Shown in pieces: positions 22,896 through 34,326 of a stretch of 64,000 nt of DNA; positions within the stretch are counted from its first letter, which is position 1; every line of letters begins with the position of its first letter. The stretch comes from Schistosoma mansoni (taxonomy: Eukaryota; Platyhelminthes; Trematoda; Strigeidida; Schistosomatidae). Where the stretch lies: contig NW_017385995.1 in assembly GCF_000237925.1 (NCBI RefSeq), positions 186,001 through 250,000 on the forward strand. Reading direction: 5' to 3'. Position numbers and translations under genes: made by a program. A model generated the notes under the pieces. That model was not told where the DNA came from, made no database searches, and saw only the letters and a list, made by a program, of their open reading frames with translations.

Positions 22896-23201
22896 TTTAC
22901 AGCAGTTCATCGAACAACCGAGTTTGGAAATCTGATTGCCCCTTAAGACTGAGAATTTCGTTTTCCAAATCAGCACGAAGTTGTGCCTTGACTTCAAATT
23001 CTCGTTTCGTTTCTTCGAAAGGTCTTCTAAAACATGTTATTCATTGAGGAGAGTCTGGTGGGCACCATGATCTTGTTTATACTTAACAAGTTGTATTTTA
23101 AGAATTTTTATCTTTCTCGGCAAATTACGATCCTTATGACCTCATTTGTCAGCTTCCGTCTTTAAGTCATTCGACTCACCTCTTATTTGCTTGGAATTTA
23201 G
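22896..23201 (-). pseudogene. Intermediate-filament (lamin-like) coil 1B relic, right copy
   Basis: Reverse-complement mirror of 4505-4810. The same coiled-coil residues (AQLRADLENEILSLKG then DFQTRLFDELL) are read on the minus strand with the same stops and shift. Long plus-strand frames at 22751-23047 are shadows of it. Confidence 0.6.
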
Positions 23202-23500
23202 CTCGGTCGTGGTGTCGGGTCCCTGATAGGTCATATTATATGGGGAGACCCCTATAAACTTAGAGGCACAATCAAAAACCGATTCCTAATTCTCTGGTTT
23301 TTTTGGCTTTTACACTGAATGATGAGGTAAATACCAAGGGTTCCGATACTCTGGCTGTAATTGTATATCAGGGACTTTCTCCACATGGTTCGTAGTAAAG
23401 TTGCTTTCAATACCTGCCTGATTCGTTGAAATAATCAGAAAATCATAGATTTCATACTTGAACTCCCTTAACATACCTCGAAACATAAATTTGCAAGTTA
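23196..23500 (-). mobile_element. BEL/Pao fossil scrap at the outer end of the right arm
   Basis: The start of a BEL/Pao reverse transcriptase (VPDIQLQPEYRNPWYLPHHS). Up to 23417 it mirrors the left copy almost exactly. Farther out it departs and keeps only weak likeness to the left element (EFKYE), so the palindrome breakpoint lies inside the element. It is broken and old. Confidence 0.7.
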
Positions 23501-23509
23501 ACTTCATAT

Positions 23510-24449
23510 TTAACTCGGCGATTATTTATTTACTGAGATGAGTGCACCAAAGCTGGTATGGAAGTTAGTACAATTGCCGAAGCGCTTATTCCAGGAGGTT
23601 GGAGCTGATCGTATTATTTATAGGTTCGTGAGTAAACATGATGACAACGATGAGCGAATTTTCGTGACCTCATTTATTGTATCCTTATTGCCTGTTAATT
23701 ATCACGTGATAAGATCGCCAATTGAAACATTGACTTATTGATGCGTAAACCAGTAAAAGCGTCCTATAGTCAACTCTGAGATCCTGATTGGTCCTACGAG
23801 GTAGTAGCTTCTCACCTAACCCAGTCAGTTCAGTCGAGAACGCCAATATCAGCCTTCGTTATATGAATCATGTATTTCAGATATATTTGGTTTATACACA
23901 AACAAACCAGACCACATCATACCATAATAAAGAAAATGACAATTATACAAGATGTAGCTATAAAGCGGCCGTGATTGTGGGAGACTCTAACTAATAAATT
24001 GGAAATGACTTAAGAATAATATATCATATAATAGTAGACAATAGGTCAAAGGAAAGTTTTTAATAAAAGGAATATGAATATCAATATAATATAGTTAATT
24101 AATTGTTAAAAAATAAGAATATACGTAATAACAGTCCATAAATAGATCCTAGCAGTTACCATATACTTATTCTTCGTCCGGATACAATATTATGGTTACC
24201 TATTTGTGGTAGAAGATCAATGGAAAATTGTTTTCAAATAACCAGAAAGACCATCTCAGGTCAACTAATCAGAGCTATCATTAAACTTTGTTGGATGTAT
24301 AAAACAGAAAATCCTCGAGCCTTATGAATTTTTTAATACATCCCTGAGTTACAACTTTTCACTGATGTTTATAGTTCTGTTTATATGTTTATTCAGTTTG
24401 GACTCTTTGAGCTTTATAGGATATATATAGTTATACATACATTGTATTG
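23510..24449. other. No recognised gene
   Basis: A plus-strand frame of 67 codons at 23538-23741 (MSAPKLVWKLVQLPKRLF...) sits beside the BEL/Pao scrap and could be the start of a decayed gag, but this is a guess. The remainder is AT-rich without clear structure. Confidence 0.4.
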
Positions 24450-26960
24450 TAGTGAACGAGAAGACAAGTGGGGACAACCAAATGTACTTGAATACGAAAT
24501 AACAGGATCTCTTAACAAAATCTGAGAACCATACAGCATATACTCCATTTGCAAAATATCCATCAATTGTCTGAAACTTTATTGTTCCATCATTTCCAAA
24601 TCAATCACTCCGTGTTCCCGTTCTCTTCTCTTCGGTCCTCCCAGCCTCCTGCTGTCAGACGTCATGGGAAAATTTTTCTCAAGTAACCATTCGTACGTTC
24701 CTTCCAACTTCTGAATCAGCTTCCTTGATCCTGACCACTCTGTTATGGTGCCTTTCCGTTGTCTACACTTTACCAGGTACCCCACTCCGAAGAACTTCCA
24801 ATTTTTTCTCTGATAATCCGCCTCCTTCGTGTCTGATATTTGTTTCTTTTCCACGTTCCTTATCGCCTCCTTCATCTCTCTTCTTAACCTTGTTACAGTT
24901 CACCTCTGTTGTTGTAACAAGGTTTTATTGTGTATTCGAAGTCGCAGATGCCTATCATACATCACCAAGAAAGGCGACTTCTTAGTTGTTCCCTGTATGG
25001 AGGCACGATGTGCCTGCGAAATTAATGATAACTCTTTCGCCTAATTTCCTCCTTTTAAAGTGAACCATTCCTTTAACGTCCGGTTGTTTCTGGCTGTTAG
25101 TCCATTCGCCTGTGTGTATTACGGTGAAGTTCGTTTTCTCTTGATGCCAAACCGTTATAGACAAGCCTTAAACTCATCACTCTTAAAAAAGGGACTCTGA
25201 TCGGTCAATATCATCTTCGGTATTCCGTGACCCGCTACAATGTGCCGGATTACTACTTCGGTCAGTATTCTTGCCCGCTGGTCTGCAATGAGTACGGCGT
25301 CTATCCAACGTGTAGCGTGTTCTGTCATCACTAACAGGTACTGATTACTGCTCGCCGTCTGTGGAAATGGTCCCATCACATCCACCGACCATAGATCACC
25401 AACTGCAGTTACTAGTACTGACTGTAACGGCGGTCGTATGCATCGACCACTTTTCGTTAGTTGGCACCACTGGCAAGTTAACACGTACTGGGCCACATCA
25501 TCTCTCATGCCTTGCCAACACTCATTTTTCTCATAGTAAATCCGTCATTCTTGCGATACCCGTATGAGCTACTTGGTGACACTACCCTATCATCCTATGC
25601 TGCAAATACTTCGAGATCGTTGCCATCCAATTTTCTCCATCATCCTGCCAGATCAGGCCTCCATATGCATTAACCCTTGGTCTTTCTTTCTGCCGAAGCA
25701 ACATTATTACCTCCTTGTTCTTCGTTCGTTTGTCGACGTTTGCTGTTTCCTTTATCACTGTAACCCATACAATCATCACTTGCATCTGTGGCCACTGTGA
25801 ATGGTTTTTGGGGTTCAGGCAACCTAAGCGTCATCTGGCGGTCGTCTGACAGGTTTTTGATTAGGCCGAAAGTTTGTTGAGCGGTCTCTGTTCACGAGAA
25901 CTTAGTGTTGCATAACAACTTCAATAGGGGTGCAGATATTTAATTGAAGTTCTTGAAGAACCGACTGTAAAACGCCATACTTCCCGAGAATTGGATCGAT
26001 TTCCTTTTCGAATTAGGTACTGCAATGTTCTTTACGGTTAGGATTTTCTCTGGTAGTGGTTTTATTTCTCCGTTTACCACTTTATGCCCCAACAACATGA
26101 CGCTTCTCCTCGCAATCTGCAACTTTTACTTATTAACTCGTAGTCCAATTTCTTCAATTAGCATCAGGACCGCTTCCACATACTTTACATGATCTGATTC
26201 TTCATGGCCATACAACCTGACGTTCTCTAGATCCCTGAGCAGCAGCATCGTTAATCTTCTGAACGTAAACGGTGCATCTTCCAACCCAAACGGCACTCAT
26301 CTAAATAAATACTGCTTATCATGCACGATAAATGCTGTCTTGTTTCGATCGCTCTCTTTTGTAGGCTGTAACCAATAACCTGACCTTGGTTACCATGAAG
26401 GAAAAATTTATCTCAGCACCACCAACTTTCACGGTACTTTTATACATATCCACAAACTCTAATATGTGGCCCATTATGGAGTGGACAGCTAATGTACGTG
26501 GATTAAGTCTCTTGCATTGCTTTGTGCCTATTAATGATACCGTTTCCCTTGCAATGATCAGACTCACTAAATCTAGTTCGTTTATGCTTGCTGTCATGTA
26601 GAATGCCGCTCTGCCTACTAATCCAACGGGCCTCAGATTCCTTGGGTACACAGGACACGAATTATATAGTCTGAAATATCTGCGTTTCCGTCTTGTTGGA
26701 CAGTTTTTCTTCCAATGTCCAGTTCCTACATAAGCGTAACGTTTATTATTCCTGTTATTATTCACTCATATTGTGTCGCTCTCATGCTGCAACTCCTCTA
26801 TCTTCTTCTCGACACTGTTTATCTCCTTACTTCCACACCCCACCAGAGCTACTGTTCAGGTCACCAACTGTCAGGTTACTTTTGCTAGTTCATTGATAAC
26901 CGTTGGTTATGCGACGCTTACTAGTTTCAGTTGTCGGGAAATGGCGGCAAGCACTCTGTC
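24450..26960 (-). mobile_element. Ty3/gypsy LTR retrotransposon fossil
   Basis: A broken gypsy-type element read right to left. Its parts in order are: a gag zinc knuckle and following protease-like region (26765-26319); the end of the RT with a LGHKVVNGEIKPLPEKI phrase (about 26122-25940); an RNase H remnant (about 25785-25582); and the integrase with its zinc-finger end (LTCQWCQLTKS) and core (VDVMGPFPQT, LLVMTEHATRWIDAV, HGIPKMILTD) at 25508-25155. A C-terminal pol tail follows (24875-24579). The left end (24450-24600) resembles the LTR-like repeats at 40059 and 51597 and ends in CA when read on the minus strand, as an LTR does. Much of the RT is gone. It carries several breaks and is old. 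Confidence 0.85.
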
Positions 26961-26999
26961 AATAGATTACGACGCCAACAACTGTGCTTCTGACCAATT

Positions 27000-27349
27000 A
27001 TAAAATATTACGATATGTTTTCACTTTGAAATTTAATCAGTTTGCCAAATTAGTAAGTTTTTCAATTTATTTGTTTATGTCAATATCAATTATTTATTTT
27101 GGCACCTTTTTGAATTTAATCTATTAGCTAAAGATTGAAAAAAGCGATACTGTTTTTTATTCCTCATATTATTTCTCTGTGTATATTTTACAAGAGAATG
27201 CTTCATAAGACAAAGTTTATTAGAAGTAAAATGATAAAGAAATAATCATTGTGAATACAATATCTTTTCATGTTTTTGTAAACATTCATTTTTTTCGAAT
27301 TGTTATGTGAAATATTAAACGAGATATTAGTGATGATTAGTCGATGTTT
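27000..27349. other. AT-rich, nothing recognised
   Basis: Between the gypsy fossil and a SINE copy. No frame, repeat or splice pattern stands out. Confidence 0.5.
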
Positions 27350-27545
27350 TCATAGTTGAAATCATGAGTCCATTGAAGTTAAACCAACATAGAAAACCTG
27401 GAAGCACTGGACGTCCATTTCTTCCTATTGTGGGACCCCCCAGCAGTGCGCATCCACGATCCTGCCTCACAAGATTTGAGCCCATGACCTATCAGTCTCG
27501 CGCCCGAGCGCTTAACCTCTAGACCACTGAGCCGGCATCCGATGT
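27350..27545 (-). mobile_element. tRNA-hammerhead SINE family 2, truncated copy
   Basis: On the minus strand it begins with a tRNA-like Pol III promoter (A-box region GGCTCAGTGGTCTAGAGGTT; decayed B box) and goes on into a decayed hammerhead (27449-27404, stem I GCACTG/CAGTGC intact). It then has the tail that runs AAAACCT...ATGATTTCAACTATG. Core bases are changed (CTGGGGGG for the CTGANGAG expected), so self-cleavage is unlikely. Only one of the two inverted end repeats of the 37.7 kb copy is present. Confidence 0.7.
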
Positions 27546-27549
27546 ATTT

Positions 27550-28020
27550 AGTTATGACTTTTACAAATTCATATTTTCATATCGGATAAAAATTATTTAA
27601 AGTTACTCATAAAACATTGAAGGATATTTTGTATTTTAATTGTGACCTACATAGCAGAAGAACATCAGATGTTTAATTGCAATGACTTTATTTAATTCTA
27701 CCATGCTAAATAAAATAGTAATTTGATAGCTTAATGACTATTTAGAAAACATATGAAAAATACATATTCCTGTAAAAATGATCAAATTTCATTAAGTATT
27801 TGCTTAGTAGGTTGTATTCCCCCTTTTGCATTGACAATAGTATATTATGGAACGGAATTAAACTACTAACAACATCTATATTTATGTGTAATTCGATGCC
27901 TTTATATTTATATACAATGTAAACCTTGCTTATTTATTATAAACAAACATATATATATATATATAAAGAGTTACAAGCCTTTATATCTGAATACATTTAT
28001 ATGATAGTTTATAAGACATT
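27550..28020. other. AT-rich, nothing recognised
   Basis: Non-coding, with a short (AT)n at 27948-27966. No element edge seen. Confidence 0.5.
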
Positions 28021-28025
28021 TTCAT

Positions 28026-28230
28026 TATTTCACTTAGTATTGTTTGTTTGAATCTTCCCATTGATGCCTAGGACTGCAACTGGTCCCAGAGTCCCAGAGT
28101 GAACATCAACTCTGAGATGCAGGTACATCCGGATGACGAGTCTCAAATAGGGCGAAACGCGCGTCCTGGATCCCACTGCTAGCCACCATCTATATTTGCT
28201 TATTTTCATTATTTGTTTTTTACCTTGTTT
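28026..28230 (+). mobile_element. Sm-alpha-type SINE copy, internally shortened
   Basis: It starts with the monomer opening CACTTAGTATTGTTTGTTTG seen also at 39743, lacks most of the tRNA-like promoter, and runs into the hammerhead (28119-28179) and the tail CCACTGCTAGCCACC. Confidence 0.8.
28119..28179 (+). ncRNA. Hammerhead ribozyme, Sm-alpha type, probably inactive
   Basis: From GCAGGTACATCC through ATGACGAG, the stem II loop and GCGAAACGCGCGTC to CCTGGATCCCACTGC it follows the Schistosoma hammerhead. The first base of the conserved CTGANGA is A instead of C, which should abolish cleavage. Stem I remains pairable. Confidence 0.8.
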
Positions 28231-28789
28231 CTGATTACTGAACTGCTCTAATATAATAGCTCTCAACTAATTAAGTACAATATGTATTGTATGTGATAAA
28301 AATAATTGTTGTGATTATAAAGTTGAAAAATGATATTTTATTTAAATTGGTCAATATGTATCATATGATATCATTCAACATATTTTCGTCAGCTTGCATT
28401 TAATTGAAGTAATCTAAAGAATTAAAAATAAGACGCAATATGATCAGTGAAATATAATCAATCCATAAGTGGGGAACTTAATTATTCATTTTAGAGACAA
28501 TCACTTTTCAATTATTATGGGATTTGGACTTTGATGTTTTTAATAGGTATTAGTTATCTGTCGCACAATACTAACAGTCACGTTGTTTATATGATGGCAT
28601 TTGTATTACAAGAAATCATTCAGTCAGTATATGTTATAAGACTCTAGGAAATGTTATCAAGTAACTGGACCTGAGTTCCAAAATCATTCCTAATAACGTT
28701 AAATTGACATTTGAAAGAAAGTTTAATTCTTAGGTTAGATTATTACAATAGTACAGTCATTGGTTTTGTCTAGTTGCTATTTTCACTAC
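28231..28789. other. AT-rich, nothing recognised
   Basis: Non-coding stretch between two short repeats. No gene or element edge was seen. Confidence 0.5.
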
Positions 28790-29087
28790 AAATGCTCTGG
28801 TACGGCTGAGAGTGTGGAGAGTCCGCTCTTCCTCTCGAAATGCTCTCACATGGCCACGCGTATATAGCCTCTGTCAGGGAAGTCCTACTCACTGTCTTCT
28901 GGTGACATTACTGTTTTTTACGAAATTGAGAGGACGAAAAGCGAATGCCCGGTGCTTTAACCGGGTTGGTGGACGCGGCGAGTCCACCTAGGGGAGTTGG
29001 AAAACCCTGATTCCAAACCAAGATTTGTGCGGCGCATATATATCTGGTGCTTCCTTGTACCAATATTTATGTGTTTAAATAAATAAA
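28790..29087 (+). repeat. 510-bp dispersed repeat, copy 1 (middle missing)
   Basis: It shares both outer parts with the copies at 46050 and 56013: GGAAGTCCTACTCACTG, AATTGAGAGGACGAAAAGCG, and the end ACCAATATTTATGTGTTTAA followed by (AAAT)n. About 215 central bases present in the other two are absent here. The (AAAT)n end suggests LINE-driven mobility. Confidence 0.8.
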
Positions 29088-29471
29088 ACTACAAACATTC
29101 GTATAACTACTAAACAATGAGATCGACTAGCCTGAAATAAAAAGAAGTTTGAATTATTAACCTGAACAAATTAAAATCTTTCAACTTACATGATATAGCT
29201 CTTGGAAACAATCTTAGAAATTAATTTAGAAAGATAATTTATCACTAATACAATGATTGCTCAGAGAAATTATGGTGAAGAGTCTATTTGTCTATTTGTA
29301 GACATAATATGTGTGTACTGGATTCGATTTTAAAAAAACCCTGAATAGACTAATATATAAGAATATGGATTTTGATAAATTAATTAACATCATTCAATGG
29401 AATAATCCATAAACAAATTATAACTGAACAACTGGTAGAATTTATTAAGGCTGAAGTGATTTTCCGAATCC

Positions 29472-30065
29472 TTACTTACTCACCCCCAATGTAGCATAGG
29501 CTGCCGACCAGCATTCTCCAACCCACTCTGTCCTCGACCTTCCTCTCTAGTTCTATCCAACTTTTGTTCATTCTTCTCATGTCTGTCTCCATTTCTCGGC
29601 GTAATGTGTTCTTTGGTCTTCCTCTTCTCCTTTCGCCTTCAGGATTCCATGTGAGGGCTTGTCTTGTGACACAGTTGGGTGATTTCCTCAATGTGTGTCC
29701 TATCCACTCCCAGTGCTTCTTCCTGATTTCTTCCTCCGCTAAAATCTGATTTGTCGTCTCCCACAGTAGGTTGTTGCTGATAGTGTCTGGTCAACGGATC
29801 CGAAGTATCTTGCGTAGACAGCTGTTAATAAACACTTGTATCTTCTGGATGATGGCTTTCGTAGTTCTCCACGTCTCCGCCCCATACAGTAGAACTGTCT
29901 TGACATTTGTATTGAAAATTCTGATCTTGGTGTTGATTGACAATTGTTTTGAGTTCCAGATGTTCTTCAGTTGTAAATATGCTACTCTTGCTTTGCGGAT
30001 CCGCGCCCTCACATCTGCATCAGACCCACCGTGTTCATCGATGATGCTGCCCAGATATATAATAT
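29472..30065 (-). mobile_element. RTE-type LINE fragment, 3' end
   Basis: The C-terminal part of an RTE-clade polymerase: TVLLYGAETWRTTK, FINSCLRKILRIR, then after one in-frame stop [20 protein letters not shown] and [11 protein letters not shown]. The same family covers 49719-51593 and the last bases of the window. The copy is 5' truncated, as is usual for LINEs. Confidence 0.85.
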
Positions 30066-32344
30066 TATTATGTTAATATTTAAAAAGAATGATCTGAAAA
30101 TAAGCCAACCAGTATAAAACATAATTTGAATACGGAATTGTTAACAAATTGTAATGAGTATATTTTGATTTATGTTGTTTTCAAATAAAACTTACTCTAA
30201 CACATAGTATATTGGGCTACAGATAAGGAATTATTATTTTAGAGAAAAATAAGGGTAACAAATGTAGTCTTCTATCTTGCTGAAATAAATTCTACATTAA
30301 TGAATCCCATAGAATCTTCTATTATTATCTATGAATATAATTTCATTTCAAAATGCTAGTTATTTAATACACAAAACAACATATAATTACTATAGGAGGC
30401 TTAATGGAGACTCCAATTTTTATCGTTAAAGTCACCGATTAATCCTTTTTAAGTGACTAGAGTTAACTGTAAATCACTAAACATCTGTTTTATCATAGCA
30501 TGGAGCTTTAAAACCGTAGGTGCTTGGTTTAATCCTTGGTGGTGGGATAGTGAATGCGTACTAGTAAGAGGTCGCAAACTGTGACAAGACAGGTATCCAA
30601 TGCTTCCTGATACTCAATTCTTCTTTTATAAAGATCAGTACATGATGTTAATAATATTATGAACATAAAACTGTTTTAAACTACTTTAATATTAGTTTAA
30701 AAAATTTCACTCACTTCACCAACCACAGTGGTACGCTATGTTGTATAAATATTTTGAAAATTAAAATGAATTTTTCTTATCACTGTAGTCAAATTCAAAA
30801 TGATCGAGAGTATGCTTCCCTAATAATATTTCCATAATAACGAAGTAGAATGAAGATATCCAATGAATGTAAGTGAAGTTATAGACTTTGTGAAAGTTTT
30901 CAAATGAATGTCAAATTGTCACATTAACTTGTCTGTTTACGAGATGCCAATCAAGTAATACATTGACTGGAGATACTGACATATAAATAAATCCAATGAG
31001 TAGAAAGCATTTCATAGTTTCACTTATCAAGTTTGCAAGTAGACATCCTTTTCTAATACGATACTCCTTGTTATTTAGTGAACCACAAAAGTAAGCTTTC
31101 TTGGTTCAGAAATATCACAACTGTAACTGACGATTAAACACAATCGAAGTACTGAGGTACAATTATTATCATTATTATCGTAACCTGTCATTGATGAATG
31201 ATTTATTTTATCGATAAAAAGGAATTACGATCTCTAAAAATAGTAAACTTTCTATCAATTAAAACTTACACAGATCCAGAATTGAGACTACAATGAAAAT
31301 AGGATCAAGGAACAGATATTAGCTTTCATTGTCAGAAGTTGGATTCATTGTCTATTGTGTGGTCTGAAAAGTCTTTCTCTCAGAGTCATTAAAGTTTAAA
31401 GAATCGCCAAATAATGTTCTACATGATTAATATGTATAGTATGAATAGATGATTTATTCAATAACGAACAAACTAGTTTGTTGAATAGACGTTCTGCACT
31501 CGATATTCGTTCCGTCAATGTTTTCGAAGTCAGTCGTTATAATTCACTCTAAATGATGTCATCACTTAAACTAAAATTAATCATACAATAAATACACATG
31601 GCTGAATGCACACCAGTTAGTTCTATAAAAAAAGTCAGTCTGCAACTTACACTTCGGAAAGTTTGTGAAACGGATTCCTAAAGTAAGCAAAGAATAATCT
31701 ATATACTTGCTTAGATGAGGTTTTACGTGAGTGAAATTTAATAGTCAAATATTAATAGATGGAATGATAAAGCTTTTATTCATTGAATCTGTCGATTTTT
31801 AAAACTAATAACCATTAGAACATTTTCAGAGCAGTATACCAAAAAGAAGTGCATAACATTTCAATTAATCTTACAGATTTTATACATAAGATGTAGTGAT
31901 CTGTTTAAGGTTCCTCAATTCCTTCTAAGAATTCTTAAATAGAAATAACTTTTCACTAATCATCTACTATCTGTATACGATTCTATTCGGAATCTCTTCA
32001 ATCAGTAACAATGTCAGTAAAACTAACTTCTGAATTATATAACAATGTAACTAGTTTGTATTTTCTCGATTGCTGAAAAACTATCCAAATATGCATAATC
32101 AGGAAACTTGCCATTTTGTTTTATCTTCATTATAAACCAATGTAATGACATTCAATGATAACGATAATGCATCTAATTCACTCATTTGAATTATAATAGT
32201 CTAAGTAGTTTGATTAACTATGGAACAGAAAATTTTCATGACGATGGACTACTGATCGCTGTTATATGTAAACAAAAGTAGCCATCTAAATGTTTAATCA
32301 GATCAAATTGAATATATGCATAGTGAAATGAGTAACAAACTATA
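30066..32344. other. 2.3 kb AT-rich, nothing recognised
   Basis: No coding frame over 60 codons with meaningful composition, no splice pattern and no recognised repeat. Confidence 0.5.
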
Positions 32345-32526
32345 ATCTCTATAGCATTGTAAGCAAAGATGAATAGTGGCTAGCAGTGGAATCCATGACG
32401 CGCGTTTTGTCCTACTTGGGACTCGTCAGCTGGATGTACCTGCATCTCAGAGTTGATGTTCACTCTGGGACGCGAGCCCAGTACTTTTCGCTTCAAACGA
32501 AATCGCGTTATCCACTCCAGAGTGAA
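32345..32526 (-). mobile_element. Sm-alpha-type SINE copy cut by an assembly gap
   Basis: On the minus strand the tRNA-like part (ending in CCAGAGTGAACATC-type sequence) emerges from the gap and is followed by the hammerhead at 32443-32383 and the tail GCTAGCCACTATTCATC. Its 5' part lies in the N run. Confidence 0.8.
32383..32443 (-). ncRNA. Hammerhead ribozyme, Sm-alpha type, probably inactive
   Basis: CTGACGAG and a good stem II (TCCCAAGTAGGA) are present, but the conserved CGAAA reads CAAAA, changing an essential core G. Stem I (GCAGGTACATCC with GGATTCCACTGC) is intact. Confidence 0.8.
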
Positions 32527-32726
32527 NNNNNNNNNNNNNNNNNNNNNNNNNNNNNNNNNNNNNNNNNNNNNNNNNNNNNNNNNNNNNNNNNNNNNNNNNN
32601 NNNNNNNNNNNNNNNNNNNNNNNNNNNNNNNNNNNNNNNNNNNNNNNNNNNNNNNNNNNNNNNNNNNNNNNNNNNNNNNNNNNNNNNNNNNNNNNNNNNN
32701 NNNNNNNNNNNNNNNNNNNNNNNNNN
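32527..32726. other. Assembly gap (200 N)
   Basis: A run of exactly 200 N beginning inside a SINE copy and ending near a fold-back repeat. Repeats probably caused the break. Confidence 0.95.
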
Positions 32727-32867
32727 AGAATTGTTTTATCTAGGGCACGTTTAACATTTGATGCCCATCGAGCACTCTATCGTAGATATAGCCTTGACGT
32801 AAATACTCGTGCGAATCTTTACTCAGCATTAAATGCAACGTATTCATACCGACAGTTTCATCATATT

Positions 32868-33044
32868 AATATATTTGTAAAATCTCAGTGAATCAAGTTG
32901 AAGTAAATCCAACTTTTCACCTGGCAATCTTGTCCAAGCTTTTTCAAGGATTGATTATAATTCCTTGAAAAAGCTTGGACCAGATTGCCAGGTGAAACGT
33001 TGGATTTACTTCAAATTTATTCGCTGAGATTTTACAAATATATT
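32868..33044. repeat. Fold-back (hairpin) repeat
   Basis: Two arms of about 80 bases are inverted around 32956: AATATATTTGTAAAATCTCA at the left pairs with TGAGATTTTACAAATATATT at the right, and CCTTGAAAAAGCTTGG with its complement near the centre. A few mismatches. It is compact and non-coding, like a MITE or a snap-back copy. Confidence 0.9.
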
Positions 33045-34326
33045 ATTCCTATTTAATGTCTTACATCAACTCGGCGCTCAAATACTGTGAAACTATTCGC
33101 TCTAGTTTAGACGAAAGTCCTTATATAAACTATAATCTCTATAGTAATATGTGATAAACGTGAATGATATAGAAAATTTATGTAATGGAATCAAAAAAGA
33201 AGTTACTCTTCCAGTTTACATAACACTGTATTATATCGTGTTTTTTAGATATACAGTAGGGAAATATTATTGAATTTGATTAGATAATAAAAAAGCATCT
33301 TATGAAATATTATGTGGAATAAGTAGCCTTACTGCTCTTCTTCTAATTGCTTACTATAATTCAAAGAATGATTAAAGGGTAAATAAATAGCATGGGTTTA
33401 AATATTTTATCAGAGATGGTGTATGTGTGTGTGTGACCACTAGATTTCTTGACATTAACAAAAAGTTATACGCTTTGACTAATAACAAGTCCATATTTCT
33501 ATTCCAAATGTGAAATTAAATGAAGAGTTAATTGTGACAGTGTTCAATATTCAAATGATAATTTTCAGAATATTAAAGATCAAACTGGTTCAACATTTTT
33601 CTGGTTTCATTGAATTCAGCAAAATGGTATAATAATCTAGGTATCATAACTAATTATTTTTTTTATTTCGAGTGATCGGTATAGAGATCAAGACGAATAA
33701 TCACAGTTACACTCGTGGCTACATTCAGATAATGAATTCCACGAACAAACAGACAAAACAACTGTGTTTAATCCTATCCTTCGCTAAATAACATCTATGC
33801 CAGATAGAGTTGGGACGTTTCACTGTAGTTTCTATGATGAACAAAGTTTAGTAGCTACAAAGTGCAGTTTTCTTGACCTCTACAATAATCATAGAAATAA
33901 TATCATTAGAGTAATACAACAAATGCTGCTGAAAATAACATGACCATAGCGAGTTAATAAAATGGGAAAACATGTTGTTTGTTTACAAGTATGATCCATG
34001 TTGATGTAGATTGGGACATTACCTCTCAGCAAGTTAAATGGATAGAGTATTTAAACTTAATGCTCAGACAATAAACACAATTAATGGAATTGTAAAATGC
34101 TGAAGACTAGACATATGAATTCAAAACTATCAAATATTCAGTTATGTTGAGCTATTCATCTCGTGTGAATCACAGCTCATAAGTTTATTTCTGTCACTTT
34201 TAATGTTCTCTCCTGTCATGACGCTGATATGAGGTATTCTTAAGGGTGAAAATTGTGTTATCACTGAATATTATCAGAGGGATCACACCGACACTACTAA
34301 TAAACATACTTTAAGTTAGATCAGTT
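33045..34326. other. AT-rich, nothing recognised
   Basis: No gene or repeat seen. It may hold the 3'UTR of the minus-strand gene ending at 34327. Confidence 0.5.

Larger units (their letters stand above)
16515..23417. repeat. Right arm of the giant imperfect palindrome
   Basis: Reverse-complement partner of 4289-14535. It is shorter than the left arm because the N gap at 21029-21352 stands for a longer stretch and because it lacks the left-only insert. The 186 bases before the gap (20843-21028) match the left arm only after many one-base gaps are allowed, which looks like unpolished long-read sequence. Confidence 0.93.

Noticed and set aside
22751-23047. 98-codon plus-strand frame (mirror 4659-4955)
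   Set aside because: Shadow of the intermediate-filament relic, which gives the better coiled-coil reading on the other strand.
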